Assembly (NCBI RefSeq): GCF_004379255.2
Contig: NC_056039.1
Location: 20,287,883-20,351,882 of the forward strand
Length of the DNA: 64,000 bases
DNA from: Salvia splendens
Lineage: Eukaryota > Streptophyta > Magnoliopsida > Lamiales > Lamiaceae
Direction: 5' to 3'
Under the pieces are notes generated by a model. The model was not told where the DNA came from. It did not search any database and saw nothing but the letters and a program-made list of their open reading frames with translations. The number at the start of each line of letters is the position of its first letter. Position 1 is the stretch's first letter. Position numbers and translations under genes: made by a program. Shown in pieces: positions 1 to 12,800 of this stretch.

Positions 1-2332
1 ATCAAATCAACGATTGGACATACATATTGGAGAAGTTTCTTACATTGCTTGATTTTAGAAACAATTTTCCTGCAGGAAATAATTTGATTACTTTTTCTGA
101 TTCGTTGATTCTGAAGGGTCCTTTTTTCTGTAGTGTATATAACATTGTAAATGTTAAAGAAATTATGTGCTTTTAAATGGCAGGACTATACCATGGAGCC
201 TGATGAGAAACTTATACTAAATGCAGCACATTTGATGGTATCATTAAGGTATAGATAACCTTTGCTATATTACTTTCTTGTGTTAATTGTTAATGATCTT
301 GTGAATTTGTCAAAACATCACTTTATATACCTTGTGTGTTTTTTGCAGAGGCCCTTGCATCACATTTAGGAACCTTTACTTGGTTTAGTATCAAGCGAGC
401 TTAGAAGGTCACTTCAGGGCTTGGCCGTAGCAAGTGATTTTCTAGAGCAGTCATTTCAGCTGGTAACTAATGATAATATCCTTTGCATCAATGGCTTGAT
501 TTCCATAATAACCATTAAGATAAAAGAGGTGAGGTAATAAAGACTTGTTTTCATCAACGAGACTAATTGGTTTTAATTAGAAATAACATGTGACCTTGCA
601 GGAAGGAAACACAAACAGAGTTGACACCGATGAATGGAATCCATCCACTGATACACATTTCCTCGATTGATAACCGCTCTGGAAATGTTGTGATACACCC
701 AAAATTTTAAATATTAATCCAGCAGTTGTGTTAGTCTACGATAGTTTGATCAACTATCGCGGGACCAAATTTTCTATAGATTGCAAACTTGAGTTTGCTC
801 GCACTGCTTGCTCATCTAAATTCTGCTGCTGTGCTGCGCTATAAGCAGAACTTGGTCCTTTTTTGAGATTGCTACTTCAGTGTTGATCAAGTTTCAGAGA
901 TGTCCACTGTTCTTTAGCAGTGAGATGTTATAGCTCGTAGGATTTTTCCGCTAGTACACTTTGAGCTCACACATATTTAGGGACTAACCCCGGAGTTGTC
1001 TAGGTTCTCGCTTCCAGTATAGGGGTGTGATCCTGGTGCCCCCCCTTACTTGCTTTCTACGCAAACCAGTGAGTATTATATCTCCCTTTACATTTTCTTG
1101 TCCTGAGGTTAATGTTTAGAATAGTTTTGAGGTGTGGGTGTTTTGCGCGCATTTTTCTTTTTGTGCTTGTAATTTATCCTGATTGTGCGTGCATGCATGG
1201 TTTTCTCTCTATTGATTATCACCTGACACTTTTTATGGGTAATTAGTATAGACTTAGTTTCTCTCAAGGGTTGCTTACTAACTTCTGGAGAACTAAGATT
1301 CCCTAATTTAAAACACATAATTTTTTAATATTTTAAAGATATGTGAAAAAGAATTTGTGCTGCTGCTGTACAAGACCAAGTGAATTTCTTAAATTATTTT
1401 AATGATATGTGTAAATGAATTTGTGTTGCTACTTATTACAGCATTAATACTAGCAAATAGCTGATAAAATTTTTAGTAAATTCTTGTGTTAATTTAGTCC
1501 ATTGTGTATGGGTTTGGAATTAATATTGTTTGTACTTTGTCCTTGGTGCATTTTAACCTTGTTTACATGCAGTCCAAACCATTTATGGGAAAATTGTTCA
1601 ACTACTTTCTGTTAGCAGAAAGCACAGAGAGAGTGTTGTGCCACTTTTTATTATGCTAGCCTTTATGGTCCTCAAACTCCTGTAAACAACATCATTCCTT
1701 CATTCCCTCCTGCTTTGGCTAGCTACTGATGGAACCTTCTAGTTATGCAAAGTGAGCACATTCTGTTTTATATATGCCATTGTTTGCTTGTGCACTTTTT
1801 TACCTGTGGAATTTATAAATGTAGGAACCTGGAAATGCTGCACATCCTACTAATGCAATTCTGTCTTTCGAGCATCCTGGGACGAACCTTGATATTAGAA
1901 TGAGTTATTTTGATGATACAATCTCATTTCTATATGTTTAAACATATGTGTGCCTGCTTTAGATTATGAAGCACAAGTCCGAATAGCAGCTGCCGAAAAG
2001 GTTACAAATTGATTCTTTATCTAGACCTTGCTGTCCAGTATATTTGTTTGTATTTAAGTTGATACTTTTGAATATGCACTTTAAGTATTTGTTACATATG
2101 TTGTGCTTAATTTCTTTATTTTTTATTTACCAGCTGATTTATAGTATAATTTATTTTGTTTGTTTCTGTGTTTGTTTGTAGGAGTTAAGGAGGAGCTAAC
2201 TTGTAAAGGAGGCAAGATGAGAGAAGAAATGCCTAACCCCCATCACCTATTTCCCACGCAAACAAGGGATTATTTTGTTTCCCCTCACATCCTGTCCTTC
2301 ACATAAAGGGCAATGTTAAGATTAAGATATAG
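1..2332 (+). pseudogene. Degenerate CNOT1 (NOT1) gene fragment, unit 1
   Basis: First of about four tandem units derived from an intron-containing segment of CCR4-NOT transcription complex subunit 1, the scaffold of the cytoplasmic deadenylase complex. Around 196-245 an exon-like piece reads EPDEKLILNAAHLMV. Around 400-475 the frame LQGLAVASDFLEQSFQLV followed by TNDN matches the conserved plant NOT1 stretch as I recall it. Around 1827-1900 the block starting EPGNAAHPTNAILS is preceded by an intron-like TGTAG. Exons are separated by AT-rich introns with GT/AG-like ends. Stops and frameshifts break the reading frame, for example the stop inside the block at 1905, so it cannot encode a protein. 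The left edge runs off the window. Confidence 0.7.
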
Positions 2333-5300
2333 GGTGAGTTTGTTTGTGTGCATGCTTGATTATGTGGTTGTAAATAATTTGATTACTTTCACTCTGATTC
2401 GTTGATTCTGAAGGGTTCTTTCAGTAGTGTTTGTAAAAATGCGAAAATACTAACGAAATGTGTTTTTAAATGGCAGGGCTATGCCACGGAGCCTGATGAG
2501 AAACTTATACGAAACGCAACATATATGATGGTAGCAAGGTTGACAGGAAGTGTTGCTAATTAACTTGTAGGTATAGATAACCTTTGCTTTATTACTTTCT
2601 TGTGTTATAAATGCCAATGATCTTGTGAATTTTCAGAACACCACTTTATATACCTTGCGTGCTGATTGAAAAGACCTTTACATCACATTTAGGAACCTTT
2701 ACGTGGTTCTATATCAAGCCAACTCAGAATGTCACTTCAGGGGCTTGGCTATGCAAGTCGTCTTCTAGAGCTGTCATTTCAGCAGGTGACTAATGATAAT
2801 CTCCATCAATGTGTCTTGATTTCTATAAGAACTAATATAACAAGAGAGACGAATAAAGACTTGTTAGCATCAACCAAAGTATTTGGTTTTAATTAGAAAT
2901 ACCATATGGCTTTGCAGGAATCACAAACGGAGTTGACACCGATGAATGGAATCCATCCATTGATACACAACTTCCTCGATTGATAACCGCTCTGGAAATG
3001 TTGTGGTACACTCAAAATTTTAAATATTATTCCAGCATTTGTGTTTGTCTACGGCAGTTTGATCAGCTATCGAGGGACCAAATTTGATTTAGATTGCAAA
3101 CTTGAGTTTGCTCGTACTGCTCATCTAAATTCTGCTGCTGTTCATTCCAGGTTGAGTGTAAGGCTACGTAGCAAGGAGAACTCAGTCCCGTGTTGAGAGC
3201 GCTACTTCAGTGTTGATAAGTTATAGAGATGTCCTCTGATCTTCAAAAGTGAGGTGTTATAGCTGTAACCACTACTCGTAGGATTTTTATGCTAGTACAC
3301 TTTGAGCACAAACTTTTGCAGGAACTAACCCAGAGTTGTCCTAGTTCTCACTTCCGGTATAGGGGTGTGATCCGGCATCACCCCTTACTTGCTTTCTACT
3401 CAAACAAGTATGTATTCTATCCTCTTTACATTTTCTCTTCCTTCATATTGAGGGTAATGTTTAGAATAGTTTTGAGGTGTGGGCGTTTGCGTGCATTCTT
3501 CTTTTTGGGGTTGTAATTTATCTTATTTGTGTGTATATGTAAGGTTTTCTCTCTATTAATTGTCACCAGAAACACTTTTTAATGGTTTATTAGTGTAGAC
3601 TTAGTTTCTCTCAAGGGTTGGAGAACTAAGATTCCTAATTTAAAACACCTTACTTATTAATATTTTAATACGTGAAAATGAATTTGTGATGCTGAACAAG
3701 ACATGCTGCTGAACAAGACCAAGTACATATATTTTCTATGGTCGTTTGAAATTTTCTCTATGTAGTGTGGTGAACGTGGAGGTTGTTGATGTTTTTTCCG
3801 TTGAATGGGATTTACTTTTTAAAGCAATAATACTAGCAAATAACTGATATAAAAACTTTGGTAAAGGCTTGTGTTAATTTAGTCTATTGAGTATGGGTTT
3901 GGAATTCATATTGTTTGTATTTTGTCCTTGTTGCCTTTTTTAACCTTGTATACATGCAGTCCAAACCAGTGATGGGGAAATAGATTAACAACTTTCTATT
4001 AGGAGAAAGCATAGAGACAGTGTTGTGCCACTTTTTTTTTATGCTAGCATTTATGGGCAAGGTCAAGTGAACCTTTTGTCCTAAGCAAGGCCACCTGTCG
4101 CATTCACAAAACGAGTTTATGAGGTGATTCTCTGTCAAATTCTAGGACATCTAAGTTGATTCAGGTGGTCAGATATATATTATCTATTTTCATCTTTGTG
4201 ATCTTTATTTATGTCTCATTTCATTTTTTCATTTTGTTCGCATCAGTTTGCTCATTTTCTAGGCAAGAATCGATCCATCCAGAGCTCAAATGCATTTCCA
4301 GATTGCCCCTCCGCTTCATTAGTAGGTGGACTTTCCTGGAAATTTGCATCTCTACTTCTGACTGAATGAGTGTTAGCACTGGAATTGGTGCTATTCCCCA
4401 CACACCTGAAATTTGCTCTGACGAGATGGATCCTGTTGAATCCCAGATTCCTACAAGGTTTGTTTAGTTTATGGTTTTCTTTGATTTTTATACCATTTAT
4501 TAATTATTAGTTGTTGTTTTCCTGCGACTAAACCCTGCGAGCAATAAAAACAAAATTGAATCAAATTAGTAAAATTATGGTGATCGTTTTTAGTTCCTTC
4601 ATCTCGCATTGTAATTAGCGATGGTCCACAAACTCTTGAAGATGACATAATTCCTTCATTCCTTCTTGATTGGGCCATCTACTAATGGAACCTTCCAGTT
4701 ACACAAAAGTGAGTACATTCTTTTATATATTAGCCATTATTTGCTTGTGCACTTTTTTATCTGTGCACTTTATTAATGCAGGAACCTGGAAATGCTACAC
4801 ATCCACTAATGCAACTGTCTTGCGAGCATCCCGAGACAAATGTCTCTGAGCCATTTATAACCTTTGGTGATGCATTGCGTATGTACCATACTATCTCATA
4901 GAAGGTATGTATACTATGCGCCTTAACTCTTTAGTTATCAATTCCTTAAATCTCGTGCCCAAAATATTGCCTCGCTTATTGTTGGACGGAGGGAGTACAA
5001 AATTACGAACTATAGCTATAAGTTTATTTTACTATTATCTTAGTTGGTAACTGGTATCCTCCAATATGTTGATGTCAACTTATTATGTTGTTTTCCTTTT
5101 TTAAGACATGGTGGTTTGAGCATAAAACTTTTACTGATTTTTCCAACTATTAATTTAATCATGCGTTTTACCTAGACTTCAATTGTAGAATCCACATCCA
5201 ACAAGGTATGAATGTTATTTAATGAGCTAATTACTTGTCTAAAGCTGCATTGCTTTGCATCATGGACATTTGATTCCTATGTAGGTAAATTACTGCTTCT

Positions 5301-5963
5301 ATAACTGTTTGCAAAGAACCAAGCTTTAGCAGATTGTTCTTGAGTTGCTCAAAATATGCACTGATTCTCAGGATAATATTTCTGATGATGACTATATAAT
5401 TTCATAAGCTGGGATCGGTCTAGAAGTGGGAATGATGTCAATCCTACATGGTATGTAAAATTAATGTGCAAAATATATTTATTATGTTGTTTAGATTGAT
5501 ATGTTTTTTCCTTTATATTGGAATGAGTTGTTTTGATGATACAATCTCATTTTTATGTATTTCTACATTTGTGTGCATGCGTTAGATAATGAAGCACAAG
5601 CATGAATAGCTCTGCCGAAAAAGGTCAATAATTCTGTTGGATTCCTTGTCTGGAACTTGCTGTCCAACTTATTAGGTTGTATTTAAGTTGATACTTTTGA
5701 ATATGCACTTTATGTATTTGTTACATATGTCGTGCTTCATTTCTTTATTTTTATTCACCAGCTGATCTATATGGTTGACTTGGTTTGTTTCTGTGTTTGT
5801 TTTGTAGGAGTTAAGGAGGAGCTAACTTGTAAAGGAGGCAAGATGAGAGAAGAAATGCCTAACCCCCATCACCTAACTTCCCATGCAAACAAGGGAGTAT
5901 TTTGTTTCCCCTCACATTTTTTTTCCTTCACTTAAAAGGGCAATGTTAAGTTAAGATTTGGGG
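2333..5963 (+). pseudogene. Degenerate CNOT1 (NOT1) gene fragment, unit 2 (longest)
   Basis: The longest unit (about 3.63 kb). The exon at 2480-2545 reads EPDEKLIRNATYMMVAR then LTGSVAN. At 2690-2805 the frame EPLRGSISSQLRMSLQGL continues into YASRLLELSFQQVTNDNL. At 4785-4895 EPGNATHP is followed by NVSEPFITFGDALRMYH, which matches the NOT1 'SEPSVTTGDAL' region from memory. A further exon-like block at 4263-4456 (serine-rich, ending in ATPACAAG|GTTTGT-like donor context) is shared with unit 3. Order and spacing of blocks repeat those of the other units. Frameshifts are frequent, for example around 4300-4370. This is a non-processed duplicate because introns are kept, and it is not functional. 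Confidence 0.75.
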
Positions 5964-8279
5964 TGAGGGTGTTTGTGTGCATGCTTGATTATGTGGTTGT
6001 AAATAATTTGATTACTCTATCTCCGATGTGTTGATTCTGAAGGACCCTTTTTTCAATAGTGTATATAACAATGCGAATACTAAAGAAGTTATGTGTTTTT
6101 AAATGGCAGGACATGCCATGGAGCCGGATGAGAAACTTATGCAAAATGCAGCAGATTTGATGGTAGCAAGGTTGGTAGGAAGTCTTGCTAATGTAACTTA
6201 TTAGGTATAGATAACCTTTGCTTTATTACTCTCCTGTCTAATAAATGTTAATGATCTTGTGAATTGTCTGAACACCACTTTATATACCTTGTATGCTGAT
6301 TGAAAAAGGCATGTATATCACATTTAGGAACCTTTACGTGGTCCAGTATCAAACCAACTCAGAAGGTCACTTCAGGGCTTGGCCATAGCAAATGATCTTC
6401 TAGAGCAGTCATTTTAGCTGGTGACTAATGGTAATCTCCTTTCATACAATGTGTCTTTATTTCCATAATTTTATTAAAATAAATGAGATGCGAATAAAAG
6501 ACTTGTTAGCATCAACCAAACTAATTGGTTTTAATTAGAAATACCATACGGCTTTGCAGGAATCACAGGCGGCGATGACACCGATGAATGGAATCCATCC
6601 ATTGACACACATCTTCCTCGATTGATAGCCGCTCTGGAAATGTTGTGATACACACAAAGTTTTAAATATTATTCCATCATTTGTATTTGTCTATGACAGT
6701 TAGATCAGCTATCGAGGGACCAAATTTGCTTTTGATTTCAAACTTGAGTTTGCTCATACTGCTCATCTAACTTTTGCTGTTGTTCATTGCAGGTTGAGTG
6801 CAAGGCTGAGCTGCAAGCAGAACTCGGTCCTTTGTTGAGAACACTATTTCAGTATTGAATGAGATTTACTTATTAAAGCAATAATACCAGCAAATAGCTG
6901 AGAAAAATTTCGGTAAAGTCTTGTGTTAATTTAGTCCATTGTGTATGGGTTTGGAATTAATATTGTTTGTATTTTTTCCTTATTGTATTTTAAACTTGTT
7001 TACATGCAGTCCAAACCATTTAATGGGGAAATAGATCGATTACTTTCAAACGGGAGCCCTTTATCCAGAGCCAGGGCATGTGTCACATTCACAACAAGTT
7101 TATGAGGTGATTCTTTGACAAATTCTAATATATATTATCTAGTTTATCTTTGTGATCTTTATTGGTATCTCATTTCATTTTGTCATTTTCTTTGCTGCAT
7201 ATTGCTCTTTTTTCACGGCAGAATCGATCAACCCAGAGCTCAAATGCATTTCCAGTTTGCCCCTCGGCTTCATCAGGAGGTGGATTATCCAGGCAATTTG
7301 CATCTCTACTTCTGACCAAATGAGTGCTAGCATTTACTCATCTGGCCTTGTTAGCACTGGAATTGGTGCTATACCCCATACACCGGAAATCGACTCTGAC
7401 GAGATAGAACCAGTTGGATCCCAGAATCCTACAAGGTTTGTTTAGTTTATGGCATCTTTTGATTTTTATATTATTGATTAAATGTTAATTATTAATTGTT
7501 GTTTTTCTATGAGTAAACCCTCCGACCAACAAAAACTAAAAGGAATCAAATTAGCAAAATTATGGTGATCATTTTTCAGTTCGCTCATCTCGTATTTCAA
7601 TTGGCAATGGTCCACAAACTCTTGTAAACGACATCATTCCTTCATTCCCTCCTGCTTTAGCTAGCTACTGATGGAACCTTCCAATTATGCAAAAGTGAGA
7701 ACATTCTGTTATATATATGCCATTGTTTGCTTGTGCACTTTTTACCTGTAGAATTTGTAAATGCAGGAACCTGGAAATGCTGCACATCCTACTAATGCAA
7801 TTCTGTCTTCCGAGCATCTTGGGACAAACCTTGATATTAGAATGAGTTATTTTGATGATACAATCTCATTTTTATATGTTTAGACGTATGTGTGCCGGCT
7901 TTATATTATGAAGCACAAGTCCGAATAGCAGCTGCCGAAAAGGTTACAAACTCAGCTGGATTCTTAATCTGGAATTTGTTGTCCAACATATTAGGTTGTA
8001 TTTAAGTTGATACTTTTGAATATGCAATTTATGTATTTGTTACATATGTTGTGCTTCATTTCTTTATTTTTATTCACAGCTGATTTATATAATTGAATTT
8101 GTTTGTTTCTGTTTGTTTTGTAGTAGTTAAGGAGGAGCTACTAACTTCTAAAGGAAGTGAGATGAGAGAAGAAATACCTAACGCCCATCACCTAACTTCC
8201 CATGCAAACAAGGGAGTATTTTGTTTCCCCTCACATTTTTTTCCCTTCACATAAAGGGCTATGTTAAGATTAAGATTTG
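5964..8279 (+). pseudogene. Degenerate CNOT1 (NOT1) gene fragment, unit 3
   Basis: About 2.32 kb. It lacks the segment containing the 'ctagtacactttgagc' and 'ggtataggggtgtgatcc' landmarks that units 1, 2 and 4 carry; the deletion junction lies near 6850. It keeps an exon-like block at 7224-7440 in which MSASIYSSGLVSTGIGAIPH and then TPEIDSDEIEPVGSQ can be read, ending at a plausible donor (CAAG|GTTTGT). It also keeps the EPGNAAHPTNAILSSEH block at 7768-7830. The NOT1 helix block is present at 6360-6440 (SLQGLAIANDLLEQSF in one frame). Several frames are broken, so a decayed duplicate is the only reading I can support. Confidence 0.7.
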
Positions 8280-9835
8280 GGGTGAGGGTGTTTGTGTGCA
8301 TGCTTGATTATGTGTTTGTAAATAATTTGATTACTCTATCTCTGATGTGTTGATTCTGAAGGACCCTTTTTTCCATAGTGTATATAACTATGCGAATGCT
8401 AAAGAAGTTATGTGGTTTTAATTGACAGGTCTATGCCACAGAGCCTGATGAGAAACTTATACGAAATGCAGCACATTTGACAGGAAGTCTTGCTAATGTA
8501 ACCTGTAGGTATAGATAACCTTTGCTTTATTACTTTCTTGTGTTATAAATGTTAATTATCTTGTGAATTGTCAGAACACTACTTTATATATTTTGCGTGC
8601 TGATTGAAAATGCCTTTACATCACATCAAGGAACCTTTACGTGGTTCAATATTTAGCCAACTCGGAAAGTCACTGAAGGGCTGGGCCATAGCAAGTGATC
8701 TTCTAGAGCAGTCATTTCAGCTGGTGGCTAGTGATAATCTCTTGTCCATCAATTTGTCTTGATTTCCATAATAACTATTAAAATAAAACAAGAGAGGCGA
8801 ATAAAAACTTGTTAGGATCCACCAAACTAATTGGTTTTAATTAGAAATACCATACGGCTTTGCAAGAATCACAAACTGAGTTGACACCAATGAATGGAAT
8901 CCATCCACTGATGCACACATCTTCCTCGATTGATAACCGCTCTGGAAATCTTGTGATGCACTAAAAAATTTAAATATTATTCATGCATTCTTGAGATATC
9001 TCCTTTTCAACATTGAGGTGTTATTTTTGTATCCAATACTCTTAGGATTTTTCTGCTAGTACACTTTTGTAGGGACTTACCCCAAAGTTGCGCCGGTTCT
9101 CGGTTCCGGTATAGGGGTGTTATCCTAGCACCACCCCTTATTTGCTTTCTACGCAAAAAATTAAGTATACTATCTCCCTTTACATTTTCTTGTTCTTCAC
9201 ATTTAGGGTAATATTTATAATAGTTTTGAGGTGTGGGTGTTTGCGTGCATTCTTCATTTTGTGGTTGTAATTTGTCATATTTGTGTGTGTTTCAATGGTT
9301 TTTTCTCTATTGATTGTCACAAGAAACACTTTTTTATGGGTTATTAATGTATACTTAGTTTCTCTCGAGGGTTGGAGAACAAGATTCCCTAATTTAAAAC
9401 ACCAAACTCATTATGATTTTAATAATATTGAAAATGACCAAGTACATTCTTATATTTTCTATGTAGTGAACAAGACCAAGTACATTTCTTATATTTTCTA
9501 TGGTCTCTTGATATTTTCTATGTGGTGAACATCGATAACTTGCTATCCCATATTTAAGTTGGTACTCTGAATATGCACTTTTAAGTATTTATTTACTTAT
9601 GTTGTACTTCATGTCTTTAGTTTTTATTCATCAGCTTATTTATATAGTTTATTTTGTTTTGTTTTTGTGTTTGTTTTGTAGGAGTTATGGAGGAGCTAAC
9701 TTTTTAGGAAACAAGATAAGAAAAGTAGCTAACCCCCACCACCTAATTTTCTATGCAGACAAAGGAGTGTTCTATCTTGCCTCACATTTTATCGTCCATC
9801 ACATAAAGGGAAATGTTTAGATTCATTTTGGGGTG
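8280..9835 (+). pseudogene. Degenerate CNOT1 (NOT1) gene fragment, unit 4 (truncated)
   Basis: About 1.55 kb. The exon at 8630-8742 stays open over some 37 codons: EPLRGSIFSQLGKSLKGWA then IASDLLEQSFQLVASDNL, a clear NOT1-type helix pair. The exon-like piece VDTDEWNPS (about 8879-8910) is damaged here. The middle of the unit (the blocks seen at 1483-1990 in unit 1) is missing: sequence jumps from the 'aggtgtgggtg' region at 9215-9360 to the landmark preceding 'gttatggaggagctaac' at 9683. Its right end passes without a break into the TG-rich array, at the point where the other units have a TG-rich motif. Confidence 0.7.
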
Positions 9836-12800
9836 TAGGTGTTTGTGTGTACTATGTGCACCGTGTATTTTGTGTATAGTGTGAGTGTAGTGTTGTGTCC
9901 GCATTGTGTGTGTTTTGGTTTAGTGTATGAACTTCGTGTACTTTGTGATTTTGCGTGCAGTGTGTATATGTGTGTTTGTAGTGTATGTATTTTATGTATG
10001 TGTGCGCGCAGTGTGTTGTGTATTTTGTATGTGGTGTGTAAAGTGTGTATTGCGTTAAGTGTGGGTTTGTATTGCATGTATTTTGTGTATGTATATGTGC
10101 AATATATTTTGTGTATGTATATCTGCACTGTGAATACTTTGTGTGTATGTGTAGTGAGCGTACTGTGATGCATGAGTATGTGCAGTGTGTATATTGCGTG
10201 TAGTATGGGTTTGGGTTTAGTCTGTTTATTATACGTATATTGTGCCCAATGTGTATATTTTTTGTATAGTGCGTGTTTAGCGAAGTGCTTGTGTGTAGTG
10301 TGCATGTGTAATGCTTGTATTTTGTGTATAGTGTGTGACATGTGTTGTGTGTATTGTGTTTTTATATATTGTTTGTATTTTCTTTTGTGTATATATGTGT
10401 AGTGTGCATTTTGTGTATGTGTGTATTGTGTATGATATGTGTATTGCATGTAGTGTGTAGTGTGTAGCGGTGTCTGTATTGTGTGCAATGTAAGTGTTGG
10501 TGTGTATGTGTGTTTGCAATGCACGTGCATTGCACAAAATGTATGTATTATGAGTAATGTATTTATTGTGCGCAGTATATTGTGATGTTTTCATTTTAAG
10601 TACCGTGTGTAGATTGTGTTTTGATTATATGTTTGTAGAATGTGTGTATTTTGTATATAATGTATATATGTATAACGTATGCACTATGTGCATTTTGTCG
10701 CGGTGCTTGTATTTTGTGTATTAGTGTAGATATTTTGTCCGGTGTGTATTTTTGTATAGTGCATGTGTAGCACAATGTTTGTATTTTGAATATAGTGTGT
10801 GTATGTGTGAAGTGCGAGTTGTGTGTAGTATGTGTGTGTGTTTTTGCAAACCATGAGTTTTGTGTATGTGTGTGCGAGTGTGTATATACATTGTGTATAG
10901 TGTTTGTGTAATGTGTATATTTTGTGTTTAGTATGTGCATAGTACGTATAGTGTGCAATGTGTGCATTTTGTGTTTACTTTTTATAGTGTATGTTTTTGT
11001 ATATTGTGTATAGTTTGAAGTGCATAATATTGTGTATTTTGTTTAATAGTGTATAATGTGTGTAATGTGTATTTTTTATAGTTTGTGATTTTGTGTATAG
11101 TGTGTTTAGTATATGTGTGGTGTGTGTATTTTTTGTATAATGTGTGTATAGCGCGGTGTTTGTATTTTGTGTTTGTGTAGATATTTTGTGTATTGTGTAT
11201 GGGTAACACATTTTTTGTATTTTGAGTGGTGTATGTATGTGTGAAGTGTGTGTTGTGTGTCGTCTTTGTATGTGTGTTTTTGCAGTGCATATAGTTTTGT
11301 GTATGTGTGCATGAGTGCAATGTTTGTATTTTGAGTAAGGTGTGGGTATGTGTGAAGTGTGTGTTGGGTGTAGTGTGCGTGTGTGCATTTTGTGTATATA
11401 TGTGTGCGTATACATTTTGTTTATAATGTTTGTGTAGTGCATGTAATTTGTGTGTAGTATGTGCATAATGTGTGTGTTGTGCATGTATTTTCCCTACATT
11501 TGATTATTTTGTGTATACTATGTTTTATTTTTACAGTGTATGTGCTTGTATATTGTGTGCAGTTTGTATTATCTGTATTTTTCCATATGTTTGTATATTT
11601 TGTGTATATTCTGCTTTCATCTACTAAACACATGACTAAAATACAAATTTGTATAGTGTGTGTGCAGCTTGTGTGAAGTTTGTAGTGTATAGTAACAATG
11701 TGTGTAGCAGCGTGTAGTGTGCGTGCTGTGTTTGTGTGTCTTTTGTGTATGCATATGTGCAGTGTGTGTATTTTTTATATAGTGTGTATTTTGTGTTTAA
11801 AGTGAGTATATGTATTGTATAGTATGTAATGCATGGAGTGTATATATAGTGTGTGCAATGTGCGTGGTGTGTTTCACACGGTGTTTGTATTTTGAATAAA
11901 TTGTGCGTGTATGTAGTATGTGTAGTGTGTGTGCAATGTATGTGTAGTGTATGTATATTATGTGATTGTTTGTATTATGTGTGTATATATACTTATGTTT
12001 TTTGTGTGAAGAGTGCGTACAGTGTATTTTTTTTATAGCAATGTGTGTGCAACCTACTGTGTTTTGTGTATTATTTGTTTATTTTGTGTATTGATTGTGT
12101 GTAGCGTAGTGTATGTATTTTTTGTGTATTCTGTGCAACATAAGTACAGTATGTAGTGTATGTATTTTTTATAGCATTGTGTGTGCAACCTACTGTGTTT
12201 TGTGTATTATTTGTTTATTTTGTGTATTGATTGTGTGTAGCGTAGTGTATGTATTTTTTATGTATTCTGTGCAACATAAGTACAGTATGTAGTAGTGTGT
12301 GTTCTTTGTGTATGTGTGTGTTTAGTGTGTGTATATTTTTATATTGTGTGATTTTGTGTATAGTGTGTTTAGAATGTGTACGTGTCTCTTTTTTGTATAA
12401 TAATGTGTGTATAGCGTGGTGTTTATACTGTGTAGTGTAGATATTTTGTGTAATGTGCATATTTTGTGTGTAGTGCAATGTTTGTATTTAGAGTATAGTG
12501 TGTGTATATATATGAAGTGTTTAGTGTAGTGTGTGTAGTACTTGCGTAATATGTTTATTGTGTAATACTGTGTAATTTCCTTACATGTGCCCTTACGCGA
12601 ATGTATTTTTTGTTTACTTTGTGTTTTTTTCTTATAGTGTATGTGTTAGTATATAGTGTGTATTTTTTATAAAATATTTTTAGTAGCAGTGTGTTGTATT
12701 TTTTTTGTATTGTATGTATTATGTGTATGTGTGTGCAGTGTATGTATATTGTGTTAAGTGTTTGTATAGTGTGTATTTTTTGTATAGCAATGTGTATGTA

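Noticed and set aside
1109..9820. Short open frames in the NOT1 region read as separate genes
   Set aside because: They are pieces of introns and broken exons in duplicated copies; none spans more than a fragment and block order shows a common NOT1 origin.
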